Assembly (NCBI GenBank): GCA_036501515.1
Contig: DASYAD010000349.1
Span: 1-64,000 of the forward strand
DNA length: 64,000 bases
Origin: Trebonia sp036501515
GTDB lineage: Bacteria; Actinomycetota; Actinomycetes; Streptosporangiales; Streptosporangiaceae
Direction of reading: 5' to 3'
The notes beneath the pieces were generated by a model, which saw nothing but the letters and a program-made list of their open reading frames with translations, was not told the origin of the DNA and did no database searches. Each line of letters begins with the position of its first letter. Position 1 is the stretch's first letter. Shown here piece after piece: positions 1 to 8,331 of the stretch. The position numbers and the translations under genes were made by a program.

Positions 1-644
1 GCCCGGCCCGATTTGAACTCATAGCAGACAGGGACGGCGTTCGGAACCTCCAGGCCCGACGAAGCGTCGTCGCTCACTCCCTCCAGATGCTTGACCAGCG
101 CCCGGAGGGTGTTGCCGTGCGACGCCACCAGGACGCAGCCGTGCTGGGACAGGTCGGGCACGATCGCGTCGTACCAGTAAGGCAGCAGGCGCTCGGTCAC
201 GTCATACAGTGACTCGCCGCGCGGCCGCGCCTCGGGCGGCAGCGCGGCGTAGCGCGGGTCGGTATCCGGCTCCCCCAGCGGGGGCCGCACCCGGAAGCCG
301 CGCCGCCAGGCGGTGTACTGCTCCTCCCCCACTTGCGCCCTGACTTCGGCCTTTCCCTGGCCCTCAAGCGCCCCGTAATGGTTGGAGTTAAGGCGCCAGC
401 TACGCCGTACCGGAACCCACGACCGACCGCACGCGCCAAGCGCGAGGTTCGCTGTCACGACGGCACGCTGCTGCACCGACGTATGGGCCACGTCCGGGAG
501 GAAACCGCGACTCCCGAGAAGCCGTCCTGCCTGTGCTGCCTGCCGCCGGCCCTGGTCGCTGAGGGCATCGTCAGTCCAGCCGGCGAACACGTCAGCCGCG
601 TTCCAGTCGCTCTCGCCGTGACGCAGCAGCACCAGTGTTGTCAT
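1..644 (-). CDS. gpmA: Phosphoglycerate mutase (BPG-dependent), 3' end cut by window edge
   Basis: Family function: interconverts 3- and 2-phosphoglycerate in glycolysis, cytosolic. About 214 residues are present of a family usually near 250, and the frame is open to the edge. Visible motifs are the phosphohistidine block RHGESDWN (residues 8-15), FAGWTD, TSVQQRAV, SHGNTLRALVKHLEG and the later VPNAVPVCYEF. The ATG at 642-644 follows a good ribosome site (AAGGGAGCGAGG). Odd: where E. coli GpmA has LNERHYG this protein has LNSNHYG, so the Glu proposed as acid/base catalyst and the following Arg are both replaced. With the broken enolase just upstream, a decaying or repurposed paralogue is more likely than the housekeeping enzyme. 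Confidence 0.82.
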   Translation of the reverse strand, partial: MTTLVLLRHGESDWNAADVFAGWTDDALSDQGRRQAAQAGRLLGSRGFLPDVAHTSVQQRAVVTANLALGACGRSWVPVRRSWRLNSNHYGALEGQGKAEVRAQVGEEQYTAWRRGFRVRPPLGEPDTDPRYAALPPEARPRGESLYDVTERLLPYWYDAIVPDLSQHGCVLVASHGNTLRALVKHLEGVSDDASSGLEVPNAVPVCYEFKSGR

Positions 645-694
645 CGGCCTCGCTCCCTTTGCCCGACGCTCAATGCTCGCACTGCTGCGCGATC

Positions 695-1644
695 TCACAG
701 GTACCGGGGACGACGTGACCTCGAATGCCGTGACCGCACCCGCTGATTTCTCTGCCGGCAGCCCTCGTCGTCGTCCTCGCCGAGACCATCCTCAATCAGG
801 TGGACCGGGAAGTCACGGGTGATGGCGGTCAGCCGGTCGATCATGTCCGCGCTGCTCAGCAGGTCGCCCGCGACCAGGTAGCGGCCGTCCGGCTGGCGGA
901 ATTCCGAAGCCGCCAGGTCCAGGCCGATGGACACGCCGCCCGCGCCCGTCGGGTAGCCGGCGTCGCCGACGGCCTTGACGAGCAAACGCGGGACTTCTTC
1001 GGGCTCGCGGATCTCGGGAGCGAAGCCGCCTTCGTCGCCGAGCCCGGTAGACAGCCCGCGGCTGGCGAGGTCCTGGCGCAGCGCCGCATAGACCTCCGCG
1101 CCCGCCCGTACCGCCTCCGCCATCGACCGAGCGCCCAGCGGAGCGACCATGAACTCCTGGAAGTCCAGGGCGTTAGGCGCATGCACACCGCCGTTGAGAA
1201 CATTGAAATGGGCAGTGACGGAGCCACGTGGGGCGTCGTGAGCCACTTCCAGAGCGGCTTGCCGGCCGACTCGGCGGCCGCGAGGGCCAGCGCCATCGAC
1301 ACACCGACGAGGGCGTTGGCGCCGAGACAGTGCTTGCTGGGCGTGCCGTCGAGGCTGATCACCGTCTCATCGGCCTCGACCAGAGAGTCCCAGGCACGGC
1401 CGCGCAGCAGGTCGGCCAGCTCGCCGTTGACGTCGGCTACGGCCTTGAGCACCCCGCTGCCGCCGAACCGTGACTTGTCGCCGTCACGCAGTTCCACCGC
1501 CTCCCGTGAGCCGGTAGAAGCTCCCGACGGGACCCCCGCCCGCGCGATGGTGCCGTCGGCCAGCCGCACCGTGACGGCAAGGGTCGGCCGCGCGCGCGAA
1601 TCCAGGATTTCCAGCGCCGTCAGATCGGCCACAGTGAATGACAT
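695..1644 (-). pseudogene. eno: Enolase remnant: frameshifted and C-terminally truncated
   Basis: Enolase makes phosphoenolpyruvate from 2-phosphoglycerate. The N-terminal domain reads in one frame from the ATG at 1642-1644 (MSFTVADLTALEILDSRARP, loop VPSGASTG) to about 1210. Homology then continues in a second frame (NVLNGGVHAPNALDFQEFM, GDEGGFAPEI, SIGLDLAASEF, LIEDG). The shift lies near 1205. After the EDG metal-ligand segment (about 770) homology stops and the frame ends within 25 codons. The last third of the barrel is missing, including the Asp, catalytic Lys and His/Lys residues of the active site. It cannot be an active enolase as written. A single sequencing error could explain the frameshift but not the missing C-terminus. 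Confidence 0.85.
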
Positions 1645-1744
1645 GTCGTGCTCCCTTTCGCTCCTTCTCCGGTTGTGCGTGAGTTTTGGCGGCGGCCGGC
1701 CCTAACGGGCGAACCTGCGCCGACCGAGCGTCAGCTGCACACAG

Positions 1745-2362
1745 TCATGCGCGAGTTGTCCAGCGCGGGCCGGTCGCCCGCCAGTCGGCATCCCAGTCAG
1801 CCAGCCGGCGCCGGCTGAGCGACCAGTGCGACATGGCGCCAACGACGCTCAGCAGTACCGCGGCGGCGGCGGCGCCGGTCGCCTCGCCGAGCTCGGCTAG
1901 CGACGTCACCTGCGAGGCGGTCATCGGATGCGGGACGAGCTGTCCGTCCCTCGTCGTCCACAACCGCAAGGTCATACCAGCGGAGGTGTCAGCAGGGACG
2001 GGCAGTTCGGTGGTCACTACCTTGCCGTCGGGCGCGGTCCAGCGAACCTGCGTGACCGACGCCATCCCCCAGCCCCCGGTCTCCGATGTCACGGGCGCGG
2101 TGAGAACCACGGCCGGGACCAGCGCACGCGACGCTGCCTGCGCTCGTTCGGCCCGCTGCGCCGCCGCGTGCACCCACGCTCCTGATGCCAGCGCCGCTAG
2201 CGGCGCACTGACGAGAAACGCCAGGACAAGCATCGTGAGTACAACGGTGTCGGCCCGGTCGGACGCGCGCCGCAGCGGGTTGCGGTCGAGCCGCCACTGG
2301 CGGACCAGCCTGCCCGTGCGCGTCGCCCTCGGCTCTCGCTGCCGGCCGTCCATCGTTCTCAC
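1745..2362 (-). CDS. Rv1733c-like two-pass membrane protein
   Basis: 205 residues with two hydrophobic segments (about 39-64 and 158-178) flanking an extracytoplasmic domain. The entry motif NPLRRASDRAD matches the NPLxRxxDR signature of the Rv1733c family, known in Mycobacterium tuberculosis as a DosR (dormancy) regulon member of unknown biochemical function. The middle part (RWTAPDGKV, PADTSAGMTLRLWTTRDGQL) also fits the family's conserved region. Start may be the GTG at 2362 or the ATG at 2353; both have AGGTGAG-like ribosome sites. The gene sits head-first behind the DosR-like palindrome at 2444-2457 and directly upstream of the enolase remnant on the same strand. Confidence 0.75.
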   Translation of the reverse strand: MRTMDGRQREPRATRTGRLVRQWRLDRNPLRRASDRADTVVLTMLVLAFLVSAPLAALASGAWVHAAAQRAERAQAASRALVPAVVLTAPVTSETGGWGMASVTQVRWTAPDGKVVTTELPVPADTSAGMTLRLWTTRDGQLVPHPMTASQVTSLAELGEATGAAAAAVLLSVVGAMSHWSLSRRRLADWDADWRATGPRWTTRA

Positions 2363-2443
2363 CTCACCTGTCCGGTACTGGCTGTCTCGTCCAGCGTCGC
2401 GCTCGCGCGGCTACGGCAGCAGGGCCATAGCACCCGGCGGTGA

Positions 2444-2457
2444 GGGACCAAGGTCCC
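2444..2457. promoter_or_regulatory. DosR-like palindromic operator
   Basis: The 14-bp palindrome GGGACCAAGGTCCC has the core GGGACnWWnGTCCC of the published DosR box (TTSGGGACTWWAGTCCCSAA). It lies 82 bp upstream of the Rv1733c-like gene (read leftward) and 79 bp upstream of a stub of a DosS-like kinase gene (read rightward). The placement between two dormancy-type genes supports a real operator; binding is inferred. Confidence 0.6.
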
Positions 2458-2535
2458 GCCGGCCGGCGGAAGCTGGACGGGGTAGCAGTCCGAGGAATCG
2501 CTGCTGGCGCTGTATCCCGTCAGGAGGAGCTGCCC

Positions 2536-2646
2536 GTGGACCCCGATGCCGGCGACCGCCCGGACCTGACTCCGCGGCTCGCCCTGGACGAGCTCCTGTC
2601 CGAACTGCAAGGCAGACTGGATGCGGTGCTGGCCGTATTCGATTAA
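2536..2646 (+). pseudogene. 5' stub of a DosS/DevS-type GAF sensor histidine kinase gene
   Basis: A GTG start preceded by AGGAGG (2522-2527) opens a 36-codon frame containing the stretch LALDELLSELQGRLDAVLAV. That is the typical helix preceding the first GAF domain of DosS/DevS-type sensors (LxLxELLxELQxRLDAVL). The frame then stops at TAA and no GAF or kinase domain follows. A short genuine peptide is possible but the resemblance points to a truncated kinase gene. It faces the DosR-like box at 2444-2457. Confidence 0.5.
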
Positions 2647-2754
2647 GACGGTGGTGTCTGCTCACGTGGCTGGAGGCTGGCGGCTCGTTCCGGGGCTGAC
2701 GGAAGCGACGGGTTCGGATAGCCGGGCGTCGCCGAGACTGGTCGGCGAGCAGGT

Positions 2755-2865
2755 CATGCCGCCCCCGTTCTGAACGGCTTGAAGTTGACTTTTGTCTCCC
2801 GCGACGATGAGCTTCCGATTTTCCGCTCGACCAGGGTGATCACGTGGGCCAGGTCGAGGCCGGGC
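2755..2865 (-). pseudogene. Fragment of MobF/TraA-type relaxase-helicase
   Basis: One frame reads KLIVAGDKSQLQAVQNGGGM, matching the RecD-like helicase segment of conjugative relaxases (usually GAKxxLVGDxxQLxAVxAGGGM). Just upstream a neighbouring frame reads LDLAHVITLVERK, which would be the preceding conserved segment, so there is also a frame break. Only about 35 codons survive. It is a scar of a conjugative or integrative element left of the catabolic cluster. Assignment rests on one motif. Confidence 0.5.
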
Positions 2866-2930
2866 ATCATCCAGCCTCATCGGCTGTCCAGGTTCCGCGA
2901 TCGCCGCCAGCACGTGGGCTCAACCGACAG

Positions 2931-4037
2931 CTAAAAGCGAGCTTCTCTCTGGATGGGGAACTCTTGGGTGAGCAAGGCGTCTCCGGTGACGCGGTAGCAG
3001 TCGGCATGGTCACCGTAAAGTCCATGCAGCGTCAGGATGTGCAGGTACCAGCGATTGTCCTCGAACTCCTCAGTGAAGGCGATGCCGCCGTGGACCTGGA
3101 GCGCCGCTTCGCCGATGGTGCGGGCGATCTCTGACGCGAGTCCCTTTGCCATGATCGCCTCGGCCAGTCCCGCGTCGCCGCCTTGGGCGAGTTCCGCCGT
3201 GAGTGCTTCGGTCCCCATGAGCTGGACCGCCATCTCGGCGAGGATCTGCTGGACGGCCTGGAAGGACCCGATCGGTTTTCCGAACTGCTCCCGCAACTTC
3301 GCATAGCTGACCGAGGCATCCAGCAGGTGCCGTGCAAGCCCGGCGAGCTCAGCGGCGATCACCAGGCGCAGCCGCGCGCGGAGGCCGCTCACGGTGAGCT
3401 CGCCCGTGGCGGGGACCAGGTGCTGCGGGGCAACGGTGACGTGGTCGAAGGACACGTGGGCGACCGGGGACGCGAAATCGAACGACTCCCCGGGGCGCAC
3501 GGTTACCCGTGGATCGGACGCGCCGACGTAGGCGAGCGCGCTGCCGGACGCGGGATCATGCACGGGCACGAGGAAACCGTCGGCCACGGGCGCGTGCCGT
3601 ACGAGGCCTGCCGTTCCGGTGAGCGCGCCGCCGGCGAACTCCATGATGCCGCTAGCCGCACCAGTGGCCGCAGGGTCGACGAGCAGGACGATCTCGGCGC
3701 CTGCCCTGGCCGCGTCGAGGCGGGACCGGACGGCAGCTGGCGCGTGCGGGTAGATCAGCGGCACTGTGACGACCAGGTCCGCGTACGGTCCTGGCACCAG
3801 GTTGCGGCCGATGACCGAGAACAGCTCGGCGGCGGCGTCGAGGCCGAGCCCCAGGCCGCCGTGTTCCTCCGCGAGCAGGACGTCGGCCCATCCGGCGGCT
3901 GCCGTCGCCGCCCACAGGTCTTTCGACCACCCCGCGCCGCGGGCGGCGGACCGGACGCCCGGTCTCGCCAGCTCGCGCCGGACGACCCCGTCCGCCGCGG
4001 ACATGAGCTCCTGAGCGACCGTCGTGGCCACGGTCAC
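2931..4037 (-). CDS. Acyl-CoA dehydrogenase, partner subunit type
   Basis: FAD-dependent alpha,beta-oxidation of an acyl-CoA thioester, cytosolic. The 368 residues carry the C-terminal FAD-binding core (LREQFGKPIGSFQAVQQILA, ALQVHGGIAFTEEF) but a poorly conserved N-terminal half. The GTG start overlaps the TGA of the preceding acyl-CoA dehydrogenase by 4 bp, so the two are translationally coupled. Adjacent, dissimilar ACAD pairs in actinobacteria (ChsE1/ChsE2 type in steroid degradation) form alpha2beta2 enzymes; the same is inferred here. Last gene of the leftward operon driven by the box at 6104-6119. Confidence 0.82.
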   Translation of the reverse strand: MTVATTVAQELMSAADGVVRRELARPGVRSAARGAGWSKDLWAATAAAGWADVLLAEEHGGLGLGLDAAAELFSVIGRNLVPGPYADLVVTVPLIYPHAPAAVRSRLDAARAGAEIVLLVDPAATGAASGIMEFAGGALTGTAGLVRHAPVADGFLVPVHDPASGSALAYVGASDPRVTVRPGESFDFASPVAHVSFDHVTVAPQHLVPATGELTVSGLRARLRLVIAAELAGLARHLLDASVSYAKLREQFGKPIGSFQAVQQILAEMAVQLMGTEALTAELAQGGDAGLAEAIMAKGLASEIARTIGEAALQVHGGIAFTEEFEDNRWYLHILTLHGLYGDHADCYRVTGDALLTQEFPIQREARF

Positions 4038-5221
4038 CGTCCCCGGGGCAGGCCGAGCAGCCGTTCGGCCACGATGGTGCGCTGGATCTGCGATGAGCCT
4101 CCGTACACGGACGCCGCCCGGCCGTACAGGTACCGCTTGACGCGCTGCCGCCCCTCGTCGTCGGCTGGTGCGGTGCGAGCCGGTCCCAGCAGGTCGAAAG
4201 CCAGCCGGGTGACCGCCTGCTCGGTCTGCGTGAGCCAGAGCTTGTCCACCGAGTCCAGCGGCGAGGGCACGTCGCCGTCTGCCAGTCGCTGGGCGGCGCG
4301 CCTGGTGAGGGCCTTGAAAGCACGCAGCCGCGCGTACACGGCGCCGGTCTCGGCAGCGAGGTCAGGTTGCGGCGGCTGGCCCCCGAGCCCCGCGCGCAGC
4401 TGGTCGAGCAGTTCCTCGAAGGCGACCTCGTTCTCGGTCTGGCGTCGAATCGAGTACCCGGCCCGCTCCCAGCCCAGGGTGTCCATCGCCAGCGCCCAGC
4501 CGCCGTGCAGGTCGCCAAGCACGTCGGCGGCTGGCACGCGCACCGCGTCGAAGAACAGCTCGTTGAACTCCGCGTCACCGTTCAGCATCACGATGGGCTT
4601 GACCGTGACTCCGGGTGCGTGCATGTCGACGAGGACGTAACTGATCCCCCGGTGGGGCCGGGAGGCGGCCGCGTCGGTCCTGACGAGCAGGGCGCACCAG
4701 TCGGCGTCGGTCGCCCAGCTGGTCCAGATCTTCTGGCCGGTGATCACCAGGTCGGCACCGTCCTGGATCGCGCTGGTCCGCAGGGACGCCAGGTCAGAGC
4801 CTGCTCCAGGTTCAGAAAAACCCTGGCACCACACCTCCTCTCCGGCCAGGAGCGGCTGGATGAAGCGGGCACGCTGGGTCGGCGTACCGTACTTCAGTAT
4901 CGTCGGACCGACGATCTCCAGGCCGATGGCGCCGGCGGGCTGGGGTGCCCGGGCACGGGCGAGTTCCTCGTTGAAGGCAATCTGGTGATAGGCGCTCAAG
5001 CCGCGGCCCCCGACCTCGCGGGGCCACTGAATGCCGATCCAGCCGGCGGCGTACAGCGTGCGGTGCCAGCGGCGCAGCAGCGCGGGCCGGCCGGCGTACC
5101 CGGCGGGGAGCCGCGGGATGTCGGTGCCGGCCAGCCAGGACCGTGCCTGGCAGCGGAACTGGCTGACGCTTGGCTCTGCCGCCGGCGGCGAATCGTGTCC
5201 TGAGCTGGGTGCGGTCGTCAT
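4034..5221 (-). CDS. Acyl-CoA dehydrogenase
   Basis: 395-residue ACAD. Visible are the flavin/substrate loop WCQGFSEPGAGSDLASLRT, GQKIWTSWA in the middle domain, and the C-terminal GGSSQIQRTIVAERLLGLPRG. The position often occupied by the catalytic Glu in short/medium-chain enzymes reads YGGSSQ, as in many long-chain or steroid-type actinobacterial FadE proteins. ATG at 5219-5221, two bases after the stop of the enoyl-CoA hydratase upstream; overlaps the partner ACAD downstream by 4 bp. Likely introduces the double bond later hydrated by the hydratase. Confidence 0.88.
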   Translation of the reverse strand: MTTAPSSGHDSPPAAEPSVSQFRCQARSWLAGTDIPRLPAGYAGRPALLRRWHRTLYAAGWIGIQWPREVGGRGLSAYHQIAFNEELARARAPQPAGAIGLEIVGPTILKYGTPTQRARFIQPLLAGEEVWCQGFSEPGAGSDLASLRTSAIQDGADLVITGQKIWTSWATDADWCALLVRTDAAASRPHRGISYVLVDMHAPGVTVKPIVMLNGDAEFNELFFDAVRVPAADVLGDLHGGWALAMDTLGWERAGYSIRRQTENEVAFEELLDQLRAGLGGQPPQPDLAAETGAVYARLRAFKALTRRAAQRLADGDVPSPLDSVDKLWLTQTEQAVTRLAFDLLGPARTAPADDEGRQRVKRYLYGRAASVYGGSSQIQRTIVAERLLGLPRGR

Positions 5222-5223
5222 GC

Positions 5224-6039
5224 TTACCCTTCCGGCTGCGCTGACTGAGCGGGCTCGTCCGCGAGGTAGGCAGGAGGGCGCCGCTCCATCGTGGCGCGGA
5301 CGGCTTCGACGGAGTCGGGGTGACCGGAGATCTCTGAGGTGAGGGACTGCTCGAACACGTAGCCGGGCTGGAGATCCATCGACTCGATGGCGTTCAGTGA
5401 GCGCTTGGCCATGGCCAGGATGGGACGGCTGTGCCGGATGATCAGCCGCGCATGCCGGTAGGCGAGATCGAGCACTCCCGCCGCGGGCGCGGTGGCGACC
5501 GCCCCGCCGAGCCGGGCAAGCTGGTCGCCCCGGATCGGCTCGGCCGTGAGGTACATCCAGCGAACCCAGGGCTCCGGCAGCAGGCGCGCGAGGTGACGGG
5601 CACCGCCCATCACGCCGACGCTCACCTCCGGGGTGCCGAACCTGGCGTCCTCGGCGGCGACGATGAAGTCGCAGGACGCCGCGATCGCCAGGCCTGTGCC
5701 GAGCGCCGCGCCGCGCACCGCCGCCACGACCGGAACCGGGAAGTCCTGGATGGCGAAGAACGCGGCCCGCACCTCGGCCATCCGCTCATCGGCGTTGTCC
5801 GGCCGTAGCGAGGCGAATTCCCCGACGTCGTTGCCCGCGCAGAAGTGCTTTCCCGCACCGGTCAGGACGACGGCCTTCGCCTCGGCGAACGGCCCGGGGT
5901 CGCTGAACAGCCCCGTGATTTCCCGGTACATCTGCTGGTTCACGGCGTTGACCGGCGGCCGGGTCAGCCAGACGGTCGCGATGCGGTCGTCGACCTTCCA
6001 GCGCAGGAAAGAGTAGTGATCCATGTTCGCCTTCGCCAT
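5224..6039 (-). CDS. Enoyl-CoA hydratase/isomerase family protein
   Basis: Crotonase-fold enzyme that hydrates or isomerises an enoyl-CoA. Motifs: GAGKHFCAGNDVGEF (first oxyanion-hole segment) and VRGAALGTGLAIAASCDF (second), then FGTPEVSVGVMGGARHLARL. The Glu used as base in classical hydratases is not clearly placed, so isomerase or hydrolase activity is possible. I chose the ATG at 6037-6039 because it follows GGAAGGGGG. A start 13 codons further upstream is possible, but the ATG at 6022-6024 is also an option. First gene of the leftward operon headed by the box at 6104-6119 (predicted 41-nt leader). Confidence 0.82.
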   Translation of the reverse strand: MAKANMDHYSFLRWKVDDRIATVWLTRPPVNAVNQQMYREITGLFSDPGPFAEAKAVVLTGAGKHFCAGNDVGEFASLRPDNADERMAEVRAAFFAIQDFPVPVVAAVRGAALGTGLAIAASCDFIVAAEDARFGTPEVSVGVMGGARHLARLLPEPWVRWMYLTAEPIRGDQLARLGGAVATAPAAGVLDLAYRHARLIIRHSRPILAMAKRSLNAIESMDLQPGYVFEQSLTSEISGHPDSVEAVRATMERRPPAYLADEPAQSAQPEG

Positions 6040-6086
6040 CCCCCTTCCGCCTCTTACCGAAGCGGTGCCGGCCGTCACTGCCCCCG

Positions 6087-6164
6087 ACTATGCGGTCCCG
6101 GCAGTTACCGGCGTCGTTACCGTCACGACCGTAACGGCGGTCATAACGACGCTTGCGGGACACT
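6087..6164. promoter_or_regulatory. Divergent composite promoter A (two TAAY-N8-TAAY boxes)
   Basis: Leftward box GTTA 6104-6107 and 6116-6119 with -10-like CATAGT (minus strand) at 6087-6092. Rightward box TAAC 6132-6135 and 6144-6147 with GACACT at 6159-6164. The two boxes are separated by 12 bp, giving a 44-bp inverted array. Serves the hydratase/ACAD operon (left) and the ADP-forming ligase (right). Confidence 0.8.
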
Positions 6165-6212
6165 TCCCTGGTTGCCAGCCCGGACCGAAGCACCGGCGTG
6201 GAAGTGGGAGAG

Positions 6213-8267
6213 ATGCCAGAGATTCCCGAGGTCGCAGACCTGTCGCTGTTTTACCGGCCGAAGAGTATGGCTATCGTCGGCGCGCACGATGCGCGCGACG
6301 GCCTCGCCGGCTTTACCGATCAGGCCCTGCGGCTGGCCCGCCGGGTCGGGGCCCGCTTCTACCCCATTAACCCGAAGCTGCCTCAGGTCTACGGCGTCGA
6401 CACACTGCCGAACGTGGCGGCGCTGCCCGAGCCGGTGGACGTCATGTGCATTTTCACCGGCAAGCCGATCGAAGTCCTGCGGGACGCCGCGGAGGCCGGC
6501 GTGCGGGCCAAGTTCGTGATGGTGTTCGCCAGCGGCTTCTCCGAACTGCAAACACCGGACGGCTACGAGCGCGAGGCCCTGCTTGTGAAGGCGGTCCACG
6601 GAATCGGCGCCCGGCTCATCGGGCCGAACACGAACATGAACGCGTGGGCGCCGCTGGCCGAGCAGCCCGGCCAGAAAGTCGCCGTGATCACCCACAGCGG
6701 CAACCAGGGCCGTTCGGTGGTCGAGCTGGTGAAGGTGGGCGTGGGAATCAGCTACTGGGCCCCGACGGGCAACGAGGCAGACCTGGAGTTCACTGACTTC
6801 GCCGAGCTGTTCGCCCGCGACGAGGAAACCGCCGCCGTCCTGGCCTATCTCGAAGGCGCCCGGTCTGGTGACAGCCTGCGCAACATGGCGGCGACCGCGA
6901 TCGAGGCCGGCACCCCGATCGCCGTGGTCAAGGTCGGACGCAGCGCGGCGGGCTCGTCCATGGCACAGTCCCACACAGGCCATCTGACCGGATCAGATGA
7001 GGTCTGGGACGCCTTCTTCACGCAGTTCGGTATCAGCCGGGTCACCGAGATGGACGAACTGGCGGAGGTCGGCGCGGCTCTGGCCCGCTCCGTGGTGCCG
7101 ACTGCGGACGGCGTCGTCGTCTGCAGCGCCTCGGGCGGTGCCGCCGCCCACGTCGCCGACCTGGCGACAATGGCAGGCCTGCACCTCCCCCGGCTGTCGG
7201 AGGAGACGCAGGCGGCCCTGCGCGATATCGTGCCAAGCGATTACCGCGTCGACAACCCCGTCGACAACGGGGGCCCTGCCATGTTCACCGGTGCCGGGCC
7301 GAAGATCTGGCAGCTGTGCCTGGAGGACCCGGCGGTGGGACTCATGCTCTGCCCGGTGCCGGCGTCGAGCGCGAAACTGACCGACGCCGTGATCGACACC
7401 CTGGTCGCGGTCGCGCCTACCGCCACCAAGCCCATCCTCCCGATCTGGCTCGGCCCCTACGAATACGGTGCGGGCTACGACCGGCTCTGGCAGGCAGGCC
7501 TGCCCGTCTTCCGCAACATCCGCAATGCGCTGAACGCCGCGCGTGCCCTGATCAACCACCCGGCGCGCAATCCTGAGCTGCGAGAAGTGGCAAAGCTCGT
7601 GCGCGCCGGCGCGCTGCGGCCCGCCCTTCCGCGTCCCTTGAAGGAGACAGGCCGTCTGCTTCGCGAGCAGGAAGCGACGGACTGGCTGGAGCAGCGCGGG
7701 TTCCGTTTCGCCCGGCACCAGCCGGCCGACTCGGCCGACGCGGCGGTCACGGCGGCCCGTGACATCGGCTACCCCGTGGTCGTCAAGGGGGCCGACGTCG
7801 CCCACAAGAGCGAGGGCGGCCTGGTCAAGACCGGTCTGCGGACCGACGAGGAGGTCCGCGCCGCCGCGTCGGAGATCCTGGGCAAGGGCGCCGCGGGGCT
7901 GCTCGTGGCCAGGCACGAGTCAGGCGGGATCGAGATGCTCCTCGGTCTGAGCACCGATGACGTGTTCGGCCCGGTCATCGTGGTCGGCGCCGGCGGCGTC
8001 ACCGCCGAGGCCGTCCGTGACGTGTCCCGTGCGGTCCTGCCGCTCACCGAGGCGACGGTCAACCGGATGCTGTCGTCCCTGCGGATCGCACCGCTACTCG
8101 GCGGGTGGCGGGGACAGCCTCCGGTCGACCAGGTCACGCTGGTCGAGACGATCCTGAAGCTCGGGGCGCTGGCTGCCGACGGCGAGGTCGCCGAACTCGA
8201 CATCAACCCGCTGCTTGTCCGCCCGGACGGTGTAGTCGGCCTGGACGCGCTCATCCGGCTGGCCTGA
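6213..8267 (+). CDS. Acetate--CoA ligase (ADP-forming)-type acyl-CoA synthetase
   Basis: 684 residues fusing the alpha (CoA-binding Rossmann, FYRPKSMAIVGA at residues 9-20, then succinyl-CoA-synthetase-like domains with ITHSGNQGR near 158 and SGGAAAHVADLA) and beta parts (ATP-grasp from about residue 475, VVKGADVAHKSEGGLVKTGL, GVTAEAVRDVS). Activates a carboxylic acid to its CoA thioester with ATP giving ADP and phosphate; the substrate cannot be read from sequence. ATG at 6213 chosen (GGAAG 8 bp upstream); an ATG 20 codons upstream (6153) lies inside the predicted -10/+1 zone and is excluded by the promoter geometry. Opposite the ACAD/hydratase operon. Confidence 0.85.
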   Translation: MPEIPEVADLSLFYRPKSMAIVGAHDARDGLAGFTDQALRLARRVGARFYPINPKLPQVYGVDTLPNVAALPEPVDVMCIFTGKPIEVLRDAAEAGVRAKFVMVFASGFSELQTPDGYEREALLVKAVHGIGARLIGPNTNMNAWAPLAEQPGQKVAVITHSGNQGRSVVELVKVGVGISYWAPTGNEADLEFTDFAELFARDEETAAVLAYLEGARSGDSLRNMAATAIEAGTPIAVVKVGRSAAGSSMAQSHTGHLTGSDEVWDAFFTQFGISRVTEMDELAEVGAALARSVVPTADGVVVCSASGGAAAHVADLATMAGLHLPRLSEETQAALRDIVPSDYRVDNPVDNGGPAMFTGAGPKIWQLCLEDPAVGLMLCPVPASSAKLTDAVIDTLVAVAPTATKPILPIWLGPYEYGAGYDRLWQAGLPVFRNIRNALNAARALINHPARNPELREVAKLVRAGALRPALPRPLKETGRLLREQEATDWLEQRGFRFARHQPADSADAAVTAARDIGYPVVVKGADVAHKSEGGLVKTGLRTDEEVRAAASEILGKGAAGLLVARHESGGIEMLLGLSTDDVFGPVIVVGAGGVTAEAVRDVSRAVLPLTEATVNRMLSSLRIAPLLGGWRGQPPVDQVTLVETILKLGALAADGEVAELDINPLLVRPDGVVGLDALIRLA

Positions 8268-8291
8268 CACCGCTGCTTCCCAGGGTCCCCG

Positions 8292-8325
8292 GGTCCCGGC
8301 CCGCTTGCGGCAGAGGGCCGGGACC
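8292..8325. terminator. GC-rich hairpin between convergent genes
   Basis: Perfect 11-bp stem GGTCCCGGCCC / GGGCCGGGACC with a 12-nt loop lies between the stop of the ligase (8267) and the stop of the LLM gene (8332). No T-tract follows, as is common in high-GC actinobacteria. Confidence 0.6.
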
Positions 8326-8331
8326 TCGCCT

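Noticed and set aside
2755..2865. Functional conjugation gene
   Set aside because: Only one helicase motif survives and the frame is broken.
3183..4640. Long open frame on the plus strand opposite the acyl-CoA dehydrogenases
   Set aside because: Antisense frames stay open in DNA this GC-rich; its translation shows no motif while the minus strand is a clear ACAD pair.
6104..6147. Box array as KstR, KstR2 or TetR-type palindrome
   Set aside because: The constant unit is a direct repeat that also occurs alone (25735, 36649, 53033), and no TetR-family gene is in the window.
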